Shown piece after piece: positions 44,780-52,881 of a DNA stretch of 64,000 bases; the stretch's first letter is position 1, and each line of letters begins with the position of its first letter. The notes beneath the pieces are model-generated. The model worked only from the letters and a program-made list of their open reading frames with translations. It did no database searches and was not told the origin of the DNA. This DNA is from Plantibacter sp050587525. Its GTDB lineage: Bacteria; Actinomycetota; Actinomycetes; Actinomycetales; Microbacteriaceae. Made by a program: the position numbers and the translations under genes. The DNA is taken from assembly GCF_050587525.1 (NCBI RefSeq), contig NZ_JBOBFT010000016.1:48888-112887 (forward strand), read 5' to 3'.

Positions 44780-46032
44780 ATGCTGCAGCAGTGGACGGCC
44801 CGGAGACGAACGACACGGCGGGGAACGGCCCGGGGATGAACGACACGGCGGGGAACGGCTCTGGGACGAACAGCGCCCCCGCGCGCAGCATCGTCCTCGG
44901 CGCATTCCTCAAGCCGGCGGGCGAGTACCTGGCCGGATGGCGGCACCCCGGTGCACCCGTGGACGCCGGAGTGAACCTCCCGTTCGTCGTCGGCCTCGTC
45001 CGGAAACTCGAGGCCGCCGGCTTCGACGCGCTCTTCCTCCCCGACCTCGTCGGCGTCCCGGACGCCGATCCGGCCGTGCTCTCGCGCGTCGCCGTCGTCA
45101 ATGACGCATTCGAACCGACGACCCTCCTGGGTGCACTCGCGACATCGACGACGCGGCTCGGCCTCATCGCATCGGTCTCCTCCACCTACAGTTCGCCCGC
45201 CGCCGTCGCGCAGACGTTCGCCTCCCTCGCACGCCTCTCGGGCGGCCGTGCAGGCTGGAACCTCGTGACGTCGCTGAACGATGCCGAGGCACGCAATTTC
45301 GGCCTCGACAGCCACCTGAGCCATGCCGAGCGGTACGCGCGGGCGGAGGCGTTCGTCGACGAGGTGCTCGCGCTGTGGGCGGCGGACGAGCTGCCGGGCG
45401 GGAACCCGATCATCGCGCAGGCCGGTTCGAGCGGGCCGGGTCAGGCGCTCGCGGCGAGAGTCGCGGACCTGGTCTTCACGCGCGCCCTGCCCCTGTCGCA
45501 GGCGATCTCGTACGCGAACGGTCTCCGGGAGGCAGCTGAGGGGTTCGGGCGGTCGCCGGAGGCGATCCGCATCTTGCCCGAGCTCGCAACGGTCGTCGCG
45601 CCGACCCGAGCGGAGGCCGAGGACCGCTTCGCCGCGATCCGCGACCTCCTGCACCCTCGGGTCGCGCTCGGCGACCTGGAGTACTGGCTCGGCGGCGTCG
45701 ACCTCACGGGCTTCCCGCTCGACGGTCCCCTGCCCGAGACGCCGCCAGGCAACAAGAGCCTCGGCGCCAGACAGGAGATCTACGAGCAGGCGATGCGCGA
45801 TCACCTGACGATCGGCGATCTCGCGAAGCAGGTCGCGGGTGGCGACGGCGCGATCATCGGGACGGCGGCCGATGTCGCGGATCACGTCGAGGAGTTCGTC
45901 GCCGCGGGTGCCGCCGACGGCTTCAACGTGTCGTTCCCATACCTGCCGGACACGCTCGACGCGTTCTGCGAGCTCGTGATCCCCGAGCTCCGGCGCCGAG
46001 GCCTCCTCGCCGCTCCGCGCCCGCGCCACTGA
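44776..46032 (+). CDS. NtaA/SnaA/DszA-family FMN-dependent monooxygenase
   Basis: 418 aa, GTG start overlapping the previous stop. Motif GRAGWNLVTSLNDAEARNFG is the mark of the NtaA/SnaA/SoxA(DszA) group, which cleave C-N or C-S bonds (nitrilotriacetate, pristinamycin IIA, dibenzothiophene sulfone). About 45 residues usually found between LW and PIIAQAGSSGPG are missing; they appear in the preceding gene. The N-terminus carries a NDTAGNGPGM-type tandem repeat (30 bp period, about 44796-44870) before the fold starts at ARSIVLGAFL. Confidence 0.9.
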   Translation: MNAAAVDGPETNDTAGNGPGMNDTAGNGSGTNSAPARSIVLGAFLKPAGEYLAGWRHPGAPVDAGVNLPFVVGLVRKLEAAGFDALFLPDLVGVPDADPAVLSRVAVVNDAFEPTTLLGALATSTTRLGLIASVSSTYSSPAAVAQTFASLARLSGGRAGWNLVTSLNDAEARNFGLDSHLSHAERYARAEAFVDEVLALWAADELPGGNPIIAQAGSSGPGQALAARVADLVFTRALPLSQAISYANGLREAAEGFGRSPEAIRILPELATVVAPTRAEAEDRFAAIRDLLHPRVALGDLEYWLGGVDLTGFPLDGPLPETPPGNKSLGARQEIYEQAMRDHLTIGDLAKQVAGGDGAIIGTAADVADHVEEFVAAGAADGFNVSFPYLPDTLDAFCELVIPELRRRGLLAAPRPRH

Positions 46033-46125
46033 GCCCACTCAGCCGCTGAGCCCACTCATCGGTGTCCTCCTGCTGGCTGGACGTCACGCGAACCGCAACC
46101 GGCCGCCGACGAGCGGCTGACCGGG

Positions 46126-47571
46126 CTAGGCGCCGAGGGCGGGCACGCGGTCCTGCCAGCGGATGCGCCGCTCCAGCTGGGCCGCGATCGCGAAGAGCGT
46201 CGCCTCGCCGCCCGGACGACCGATGAGCTGCACGCCCGCCGGCATGCCCTCTGGCCCGGCATCCGCGAGGTGGTGCACGGGGATCGTGATGGCCGGCAGG
46301 CCGGTCACGTTCACGAACGACGTGTGCGGCGCATCGAGCACCTGCTGTTCGAAGTTCCGCTCGGGCGACTCGAGGTCGTAGGAGCCGATCGGGAGCGGCA
46401 GTCGGGCGAGGGACGGACTGATGATCGCATCGAACGGCGCGAACTGGGCGATGATGCTCCGCTCGAACCGCGCGAGGACCGCGAGCGTCTCCATGAGGGT
46501 GAGGGCAGACATCGCCCGCCCGCGCTCGACGAGCAGTCTCGTGATCGGGCTGAGCAGCGACAACTGCTCCTCGGTCGTCGCGGGGATGCCAGCGGCCGAG
46601 GCCTGCCAGATGGTCGTGAACGCGGCGGGGTAGACCTCGGCGCCGCGGAGGGTCAGCTCGTCGATGCCGTGGCCCATCGACGACAGGGCGTCGACCGCCC
46701 GCGTGACCGCCGCAGCGGCCCCGTCCTCGATCCTGATGTCGTAGGCGGTGTCCCAGGGCGTGCCGTTGAGGACCGCGAGCTGGAAGCGGCCCTCGCCGCG
46801 GATCGCGTGCCCGAGGAATCCGCCATCGTCCGCATCGGGTGCGCGGAGTGCGAAGCGGTGGGCGATCCGCCCATGATCGCGTTCGATGATGCCGTCGAGC
46901 AGGAGCGCCGCATCGGCGACCGTCCTGGCGATCGGACCGGACACGACGAGTCCGGCGAGCTTGTCGATCCCCGATGCCGCCGGCACGAGCCCGCGCGACG
47001 GTTTGACGCCGACGAGACCACATGCCGCTGCGGGAATACGAATCGATCCGCCGCCGTCCGAGGCTGGCGCGAAGGGCAGGAGCCTGGCCGCGACGGCCGC
47101 CGCCGCTCCCCCGCTCGACCCGCCTGAACCGCGCGACGGATCCCACGGGTTCCGCGTCGGCGGGCCGACGAGCGAGTCCGTATAGCCGTAGAGCCCGAAC
47201 TCCGGCGTCGCCGTCTTGCCGAGGCTCACGCCTCCGGCAGCGTCCATGACGTCCGCCATCTCATCGGAGCCGGTGGGGACGTGGTCGGCGAACAGCTTCG
47301 ATCCGTACCGGGTCGGAACGCCGGCGCGGGCGACGAGGTCCTTGTCTGCGAACGGCAGGCCCCAGAGCGATGCCGTGCGCGGGACGAGGTCCGCGAGGTG
47401 CTCCGCACGCTCGGTTGCGCCAGCGGCGTCCACGGCGGCGAACGCACCCAGCGAGCCATCGATCCGTTCGATGCGAGCGAGGTAGTGCCGGACGAGATCG
47501 GCGGGGCTCGTCTCCCCTCGGTGCAACGCGTCCCACTGCTCGAGGGCGGTGAGCTCGTGGAGTTCGGCCAT
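46126..47571 (-). CDS. Amidase signature enzyme
   Basis: 481 aa. Ser-cisSer-Lys triad: K77 (GLPFADKDLVARAG), the Ser-Ser pair in SRGSGGSSGGAAAA (S152/S153) and nucleophile S176 in SDGGGSIRIPAAACGLVGVKPSRG. Cleaves an amide or carbamate; substrate unknown. Transcribed towards the LLM cluster, with a 93 bp gap, so probably its own unit with related purpose. TAGGCT six bases before the ATG marks a leaderless start. Confidence 0.92.
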   Translation of the reverse strand: MAELHELTALEQWDALHRGETSPADLVRHYLARIERIDGSLGAFAAVDAAGATERAEHLADLVPRTASLWGLPFADKDLVARAGVPTRYGSKLFADHVPTGSDEMADVMDAAGGVSLGKTATPEFGLYGYTDSLVGPPTRNPWDPSRGSGGSSGGAAAAVAARLLPFAPASDGGGSIRIPAAACGLVGVKPSRGLVPAASGIDKLAGLVVSGPIARTVADAALLLDGIIERDHGRIAHRFALRAPDADDGGFLGHAIRGEGRFQLAVLNGTPWDTAYDIRIEDGAAAAVTRAVDALSSMGHGIDELTLRGAEVYPAAFTTIWQASAAGIPATTEEQLSLLSPITRLLVERGRAMSALTLMETLAVLARFERSIIAQFAPFDAIISPSLARLPLPIGSYDLESPERNFEQQVLDAPHTSFVNVTGLPAITIPVHHLADAGPEGMPAGVQLIGRPGGEATLFAIAAQLERRIRWQDRVPALGA

Positions 47572-47577
47572 CCTCCC

Positions 47578-47583
47578 AGCCTA
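47578..47583 (-). promoter_or_regulatory. Leaderless -10 of the amidase gene
   Basis: TAGGCT on the minus strand, six bases (GGGAGG) before the ATG at 47571. Confidence 0.55.
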
Positions 47584-47666
47584 CGGCGGAACGACGGCCG
47601 ACCGGCCTCTCGACGGGTCTCCACTCGGTGCACGGGCCAGCCTCGCCGACCGCCCGAAATCGATGC

Positions 47667-47711
47667 TTGACATCGATCAGCTTCAGTGGTTCATTAGTCA
47701 AGTAATGAACC
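47667..47711 (+). promoter_or_regulatory. Promoter -35 and GntR operator
   Basis: TTGACA at 47667-47672 is a consensus -35. A perfect palindrome GGTTCATTA-GTCAAG-TAATGAACC (47688-47711) sits where the -10 would be, 53 bp before the GntR start. A YtrA-type repressor bound here would block its own operon. Confidence 0.75.
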
Positions 47712-47763
47712 AACGCACCACGAGTGCTACAGCACGTACAACGCACCACGAACGGAGCACGCC

Positions 47764-48126
47764 ATGATCGAGGACGGACGTCCGATCTTCGTGCAGATCG
47801 CCCAACAGATCGAGAACGACATCCTCGACGGCGCGCTTCCCGAAGAGGGCCAAGTGCCCTCCACCAACGAATTCGCGGCGTTCTACCGCATCAACCCCGC
47901 GACCGCGGGCAAAGGGGTGAACCGTCTCGTCGACGACGGGATCCTCTACAAGAAACGAGGGATCGGCATGTTCGTCGCGACCGGCGCCAGGGAGCGCCTC
48001 ATCGACAAGCGCAGGGACGACTTCCGTGAGGAGTTCCTGCGACCGCTCCTCGCCGAAGCGGCGAAGCTCGGGATCGGCGCAGCGCAACTGACCGACATGA
48101 TCCAGAAGGAAGGGGTTCCGCAGTGA
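47764..48126 (+). CDS. GntR-family regulator, YtrA subfamily
   Basis: 120 aa. Winged helix: PIFVQIAQQIENDILDGALPEEGQVPSTNEFAAFYRINPATAGKGVNRLVDDGILYKKRG spans the GntR DNA-binding domain, followed by only about 45 residues (YtrA-type short tail), too short for an effector domain. Subfamily members usually repress a linked ABC transporter and are released by cell-wall-active signals. Start of a three-gene operon; its stop overlaps the ATPase start. Confidence 0.93.
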   Translation: MIEDGRPIFVQIAQQIENDILDGALPEEGQVPSTNEFAAFYRINPATAGKGVNRLVDDGILYKKRGIGMFVATGARERLIDKRRDDFREEFLRPLLAEAAKLGIGAAQLTDMIQKEGVPQ

Positions 48127-49058
48127 ACGCCAGCAGCTCCCCCGCATCCGTCCAGCCACCGGTGCACACGGGTCCCGTCATCGAGGTGACCGGCCTCACC
48201 AAACGGTTCGGCTCCCTCGCGGCGGTCGACGACATCGCCTTCACCGTCCAGCCGAACACCATCAACGGCCTGCTCGGCCGCAACGGCGCCGGCAAGACCA
48301 CGGTCATGCACCTCCTGACCGGCCAGGACTTCCGGACGAGCGGCGACATCCGCGTGTTCGGCCAGGACCCCGTCGAGAACCCGGACGTCCTCCGGAACAT
48401 CTCCTTCATCAAGGAGAGCCAGAAGTACCCGGACGACTTCACCGCCCTGCACGTGTTCCGGAGTGCCCCGTGGTTCTTCGAGCGCTGGGACCAGGCGTTC
48501 GCGGAGCAGCTCATCGGTGAATTCCGGTTGCCGCTGAAGCGCCGCATCAAGAAGCTCTCCCGAGGACAGCTCTCCTCGATCGGCGTGATCGTCGGGCTCG
48601 CCTCACGCGCGCCGCTCACCTTCTTCGACGAACCGTACCTGGGACTCGATGCCGTCGCCAGGCAGATCTTCTACGACCGGCTGCTCGAGGACTACGCGGA
48701 GCACCCGCGCACGATCGTCCTCTCCACCCACCTCATCGACGAGGTCGCGAACCTCCTCGAGCGGGTGCTCGTCATCGACCAGGGCCGCATCCTCCTCGAC
48801 GAGGACGCCGAATCGGTGCGCGACTCCGCGACGACCGTCGTCGGTCTGCGCTCCGCCGTCGACGCGTTCGTCACGGGCCGCGAGGTCCTCCACCGCGACG
48901 GCATCGGCGGACTCGCCTCCGTGACCGTCGGACGGTTGAGCGATGCTGAACGCAGCTCCGCGATCACGGCCGGACTGGAACTGTCGCCCGTCTCCCTCCA
49001 ACAACTCATCGTGCAGAAGACCCGGTCTTCCGAGCAGGAATTCGAGAACGCATCATGA
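48123..49058 (+). CDS. ABC exporter ATP-binding protein
   Basis: 311 aa. Walker A GRNGAGKTT, Q-loop, a shortened signature LSRGQLSSIGV in place of LSGGQ, Walker B LTFFDEPYLGLD, H-loop STHLIDEV. The C-terminal 80 residues are typical of single-NBD exporters. Works with the 49055 membrane protein, under the YtrA-like regulator. Substrate unknown; peptide stress is a frequent job of this type. Confidence 0.92.
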   Translation: MNASSSPASVQPPVHTGPVIEVTGLTKRFGSLAAVDDIAFTVQPNTINGLLGRNGAGKTTVMHLLTGQDFRTSGDIRVFGQDPVENPDVLRNISFIKESQKYPDDFTALHVFRSAPWFFERWDQAFAEQLIGEFRLPLKRRIKKLSRGQLSSIGVIVGLASRAPLTFFDEPYLGLDAVARQIFYDRLLEDYAEHPRTIVLSTHLIDEVANLLERVLVIDQGRILLDEDAESVRDSATTVVGLRSAVDAFVTGREVLHRDGIGGLASVTVGRLSDAERSSAITAGLELSPVSLQQLIVQKTRSSEQEFENAS

Positions 49059-49834
49059 CCACGACCACCGTTTCCCCGCACGACCTCCTCGGCACGCCGT
49101 CGATCGGCGGCAACCGCGTCTGGAACGTCGTCCGCCTCGGCTGGATCAACCGGTGGACGACCCTCTGGATCCCCGGGATCATCCTCGGCTTCATCCTCCT
49201 CGTGAACGTCGTCATCTGGGCACTGATCGTCGCCTACGCCGGGCCGGCCGACCGCGCCGACGCGCTCGAAGGCACGCAGTACACCGGCGCGACGAGCTAC
49301 GTCTTCGTCTATCTGATGATCGTGGCCATCCAGGCGGTCAACCTCACCTTCCCGTACGCACTCGGCCTGAGCGTCACTCGGCGGGAGTTCTACGTGGGGA
49401 CGGCCTCCTCGCTCGTCCTGCTGAGCCTGCTCTGGGGCGGCATCCTCACGACGCTCTCCTACATCGAGGAGTGGACGCACGGCTGGGGACTCGGCGGGCA
49501 CATGTTCACGGTCGTCTACTTCGGCAACGGACCCGTGTGGGAGCGCCTGTTCACCTTCACCGCCGGCTTCCTGTTCTTCGCGTTCGCCGGCATCGCCTGG
49601 GGCACCGTGTACATGCGTTGGCGGACGAACGGGATGCTGATCGCCGGAGCGGTCTCGGTCCTCGCGGCCGTCGGCGTCGTCGCCCTGCTCACCTTCACGA
49701 ACGGTTGGCCGACGTTTGGTGCCTGGGCCGCGGCCGCCGGACCGACGGGGATCGTCGCCTGGCTGCTCATCCCGACGGCGATCAGCGCGGTCGCCGGGTA
49801 TTTCCTCCTGCGGCGCTCGACCCCCAAGTCCTGA
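49055..49834 (+). CDS. ABC exporter membrane protein
   Basis: 259 aa with six hydrophobic segments (starting near residues 37, 84, 125, 165, 195 and 228). Four-base overlap with the ATPase gene. No family-level substrate clue. A P2 palindrome follows four bases after the stop, before the convergent GNAT gene. Confidence 0.88.
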   Translation: MTTTTVSPHDLLGTPSIGGNRVWNVVRLGWINRWTTLWIPGIILGFILLVNVVIWALIVAYAGPADRADALEGTQYTGATSYVFVYLMIVAIQAVNLTFPYALGLSVTRREFYVGTASSLVLLSLLWGGILTTLSYIEEWTHGWGLGGHMFTVVYFGNGPVWERLFTFTAGFLFFAFAGIAWGTVYMRWRTNGMLIAGAVSVLAAVGVVALLTFTNGWPTFGAWAAAAGPTGIVAWLLIPTAISAVAGYFLLRRSTPKS

Positions 49835-49838
49835 CCCG

Positions 49839-49900
49839 AACCTCCGTTTTCGTGCAAAAAGTGCCCTCGAAAACGGGCGGATTGCACGAAAACGGAGGTT
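49839..49900. repeat. Nested palindrome, family P2 copy 2
   Basis: Perfect 19 bp arms (49839-49857 and 49882-49900) that continue outward after one unpaired base. The centre GTGCCCTCGAAAACGGGC is identical to copy 1 at 14533. It lies between convergent genes. A GGGTC tandem run follows (about 49903-49932). Confidence 0.9.
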
Positions 49901-49979
49901 TCGGGGTCGGGTGGGTCGGGTCGGGTCGGGTCGAGGGGTGATGAGGCCAGCCGTCAGACACGACAGACGCGGGCAGGCG

Positions 49980-50561
49980 TCAGCGCTTGAGCGACTTCTG
50001 CAGGAGCACAGTCCCGATCCAGCGGTCGAACTTGAAACCGACCCGGCCCATCCGACCCACCTCGGTGAAGCCGAACTTCTCGTGCAGGGCGATCGACGAC
50101 TCCGCGCCCTTGTCCGCGATGACCGCGAGGATCTCCTTGAGGCCGGCGGCTTTCGACCGCTCGATGAGCTCGCCGAGGAGCGCTGTGCCGAGGCCTTTAC
50201 CGGTCGCCGCAGCACCCAGGTAGATCGAGTTCTCGACCGTGAACCGGTAGGCCCGCTTCTGCTTCCAGGGCGAGACGAGCGCGTAGCCCATGATCTGGCC
50301 GATCGGCGAGACGGCGACGATGAACGGCATCCCCTGCTTCTGCAGGTACGCGAACTTCGTCTTCCATTCCTTCAACGTCATCGCGTCCTCGTCGAAGGTC
50401 ACGACGCTGTTGGCGACGTAGTGGTTGTAGATCTCGCGGATGTACGGCAGGTCCTCGGCCGTGGCGTCGCGCATCGTGAACGCGAACGGCGTCTCGGGCG
50501 TCGGCGGCTTGCGCAGGTGCGGGGGCAGCACCCGTCGGTTCTCGTATTCCTCTTCCAGCAC
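49980..50561 (-). CDS. GNAT N-acetyltransferase (phosphinothricin acetyltransferase-like)
   Basis: 193 aa, GTG start. FTMRDATAEDLPYIREIYNHYVANSVVTFDED is the opening of the Pat/Bar-like group; acetyl-CoA loop ENSIYLGAAATGKGLGTALL; ESSIALHEKFGFTEVGRMGRVGFKFDRWIGTVLLQK is the usual ending. May acetylate phosphinothricin, methionine derivatives or another amine. It starts ten bases after ung and its -10 (TAGGCT) overlaps the ung stop codon, so it can be transcribed alone. Confidence 0.88.
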   Translation of the reverse strand: MLEEEYENRRVLPPHLRKPPTPETPFAFTMRDATAEDLPYIREIYNHYVANSVVTFDEDAMTLKEWKTKFAYLQKQGMPFIVAVSPIGQIMGYALVSPWKQKRAYRFTVENSIYLGAAATGKGLGTALLGELIERSKAAGLKEILAVIADKGAESSIALHEKFGFTEVGRMGRVGFKFDRWIGTVLLQKSLKR

Positions 50562-50567
50562 GAGGAA

Positions 50568-50573
50568 AGCCTA
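50568..50573 (-). promoter_or_regulatory. Leaderless -10 of the GNAT gene
   Basis: TAGGCT on the minus strand, six bases (TTCCTC) before the GTG at 50561; it includes the ung TAG stop. Confidence 0.5.
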
Positions 50574-51404
50574 AGCGATCCGCCAGTCGATCGGACCCGC
50601 ACCACGGGCTTCGAGGAGCGCGTTCGTCCTGCTGAACGGTTTCGAGCCGAAGAAGCCGCGCGATGCCGAGAGCGGGCTCGGATGCGCTGACTCGATGATG
50701 CCTGCGTCACCGAGGAGCGGGGCGAGGGTCGCGGCGTCGCGCCCCCAGAGGATCGCGACGAGCGGCTGGTCGCGTGCGGCGAGGACGCGGATGGCGTGCT
50801 CCGTGATCGCTTCCCAGCCCTTCCGCCGGTGCGAGCCGGCATCGCCGGGACGCACCGTGAGGACGCGGTTGAGGAGGAGGACGCCGTGTTCCGTCCAGCT
50901 CGTGAGGTCGCCGTGTTCCGGGGTCGGGACGCCGAGGTCGTCGCGCAGTTCGCGATAGATGTTGGCGAGGCTGCGCGGGAGGGGCCGCACGTGACGATCC
51001 GCGGCGAAGGAGAGGCCGACGGGGTGCCCGGGTGTCGGATACGGGTCCTGGCCGACGATGAGCACACGCGCGTCGTCGAGCGGGGTCTCGAATGCGCGGA
51101 GCACCCGATCGGTCGTCGGCAGGTACGGCCGACCCGCGGCGAGCTCGGCGTCGAGGAACGCGCCGACGGCCGTGATGCGGTCGGCGACCGGCTCGAGGGC
51201 CGCGGCCCAGCTCGGGTGGATCCGACCGGCGTCGACGAGCTGTTCGAACGTGCCGAGCGGTTCCGATGCGGTGGCGCCCTGGGCTGTCTGAGCTGGCTGG
51301 GCTGCTTGGCGGGCCGCATCCGCCGCCGCTTTCGCTGCGGCGTCGCGCTCCTCCTCCGGGTCCGGTCCCCAGAGCGGGACGGACGATCCGTCAGCGGGCG
51401 TCAT
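50571..51404 (-). CDS. ung: Uracil-DNA glycosylase, family 1
   Basis: 277 aa from the ATG at 51404 (GGAAG upstream); a TTG at 51416 would add four residues. Catalytic water-activating Asp in VLIVGQDPYPTPGHPVGLSF (D120) and DNA-insertion loop HPSPLSASRGFFGSKPF. Removes uracil from DNA. The first 50 residues (Ala/Gln-rich, DAAAKAAADAARQAAQ) extend the usual 220-230 aa enzyme and look disordered. Confidence 0.95.
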   Translation of the reverse strand: MTPADGSSVPLWGPDPEEERDAAAKAAADAARQAAQPAQTAQGATASEPLGTFEQLVDAGRIHPSWAAALEPVADRITAVGAFLDAELAAGRPYLPTTDRVLRAFETPLDDARVLIVGQDPYPTPGHPVGLSFAADRHVRPLPRSLANIYRELRDDLGVPTPEHGDLTSWTEHGVLLLNRVLTVRPGDAGSHRRKGWEAITEHAIRVLAARDQPLVAILWGRDAATLAPLLGDAGIIESAHPSPLSASRGFFGSKPFSRTNALLEARGAGPIDWRIA

Positions 51405-51530
51405 CGCTGCTTCCAACTGCCGCTCCTACCTGTCCGCACGGCGCGGGGAGCACCGCACGGCGTGAGGACGACATCGCGGATCCCGTCCTCGTCTCATGCA
51501 GATCTCCTGCGCTCGTGCTCACGCCGTCGC

Positions 51531-52082
51531 TCAGACCTCGTCCTTGGCGGACGGCCAGAACTGCAGCGCCGCGGGGACCGGCACATCGTGCGATCCTGCC
51601 GCAGCGACGACCTCGAGATCGATGAGCCGCGCGGCGGGTCCACCCTTCCGGGACAGGAACCAGGAGCCGACGAGCCATTCGCGACCATCCGGCGATGCGA
51701 CGGCCACGCCGATGAGCGAGAACGGCCCGTAACTCGGGTCGGCGAAGTAGGCGTGGACGACATCGCCCGCCTGAAGAGCAGACACGACCTCGGCGAGCTC
51801 TGCGCGATCCCGCACGGCTTCGACGTCCGTCGGGAAGTCGAGCGCCTCCTGCGCTTCGAGCGCCACGACGTCACGCGACGGCTTGCCGGCGGCACCGAGC
51901 TCGACGCCCGCGACGTACAGGCTCGACACCTGACGGGCGGATCCGACGATCGAGTACGTGCCGTAGCCGGGCGACGTGAAGGTCGCGCGGACGAACGACT
52001 CCGGGCTCGTCTCCGTCAGCTGTCGGCCGATCTCGGCGGCCTTGCGGCGCGCGGGGATGCGGAGCTGTTCGAGGCGTTCCAT
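51531..52082 (-). CDS. Hypothetical protein with internal duplication
   Basis: 183 aa. Residues 30-76 (VRATFTSPGYGTYSIVGSAR) and 109-158 (VHAYFADPSYGPFSLIGVAV) are two copies of one beta-rich unit with a shared (F/Y)F.(S/D)P.YG.(Y/F)S(I/L)(V/I)G core. I recognise no known family. The start codon shares one base with the stop of the S51-like peptidase gene, so the two are co-expressed. Confidence 0.7.
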   Translation of the reverse strand: MERLEQLRIPARRKAAEIGRQLTETSPESFVRATFTSPGYGTYSIVGSARQVSSLYVAGVELGAAGKPSRDVVALEAQEALDFPTDVEAVRDRAELAEVVSALQAGDVVHAYFADPSYGPFSLIGVAVASPDGREWLVGSWFLSRKGGPAARLIDLEVVAAAGSHDVPVPAALQFWPSAKDEV

Positions 52083-52855
52083 CAGGCGAGTCCTCCATCG
52101 GTGTCGTCATCGGTCCCGGCATCGGCGCCGTCGTGTTCAGCGCCCATCGTGCGGACGACGACACCGTGGTCGGCCGTGAAGACCTGCCAGACGCTGCCTC
52201 CGCCGAGGACGCGCAGGGCGCCCTGTCCCACGACGAGTGCGGTGTTCTCGTCGACCGCGAGCCCGCCGTCGATCATGCCGGCCTCCGTCGCCGCGACGAG
52301 CCGGCTCACGGTGCCCCACTGGGCGGCGTGGGCGTCGACGGCGAGGTCGACGAGGCCGAGGCCGTCGGCGAGGGTGACCTCGTCGAGTCCTTCTGCAGTT
52401 CCCTCCGGGCTGACCGGGACGTCGCCGATGCGCCATCCGCCGACGATCGCGTGGTCTGCAGCGATCATGGCACCGGCGGAGATGCCGAGGTAGGGCAGGC
52501 CGGTCGCGACGAGTCGGCGGACGTCGCCCGCGACCGGTTCGAGCGCTGCAGCGTACGCGGAGGGCAGGCCGCCGCCGACGACGATGCCGTCCACTTCGGC
52601 GAGCGCCGACTGCTCGACGGTCCCGCCGATGCCGAGTACCACGGGGACGGCTTCGATGACGCCTGCGCGTTCGATCGCCGCTCGGATCCCGGCCGCGTCC
52701 TCCGTGCCGTCCTCGTGGTGCACGACCACGATCGCGATACGGGGCGCCTGGCGTCCGGCGACCACGGCGAGTGCCGCGGCCTCCGCGAGGAAGGCGGAGT
52801 AGACGGTCGACTCGGTTTCAGGCAGACAGGGTCCGCCGACAAGGAATACGCTCAC
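52082..52855 (-). CDS. S51/cyanophycinase-like peptidase
   Basis: 257 aa, GTG start. Rossmann-like class I amidotransferase fold with a serine nucleophile, S126, in LGISAGAMIAADHAIVGGW, and DGIVVGGGLPSAY before it. GLAVDENTALVV near the end is typical of cyanophycinase-like members. Peptidase E/cyanophycinase enzymes cut acidic (Asp-linked) peptides. No cyanophycin synthetase is present, so a dipeptide or modified peptide is likelier. TAGGGT six bases upstream indicates a leaderless mRNA. Confidence 0.85.
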   Translation of the reverse strand: MSVFLVGGPCLPETESTVYSAFLAEAAALAVVAGRQAPRIAIVVVHHEDGTEDAAGIRAAIERAGVIEAVPVVLGIGGTVEQSALAEVDGIVVGGGLPSAYAAALEPVAGDVRRLVATGLPYLGISAGAMIAADHAIVGGWRIGDVPVSPEGTAEGLDEVTLADGLGLVDLAVDAHAAQWGTVSRLVAATEAGMIDGGLAVDENTALVVGQGALRVLGGGSVWQVFTADHGVVVRTMGAEHDGADAGTDDDTDGGLA

Positions 52856-52861
52856 CCGTCG

Positions 52862-52867
52862 ACCCTA
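52862..52867 (-). promoter_or_regulatory. Leaderless -10 of the S51-like gene
   Basis: TAGGGT on the minus strand, six bases (CGACGG) before the GTG at 52855. Confidence 0.55.
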
Positions 52868-52881
52868 CCCGCCCCGGCGTC

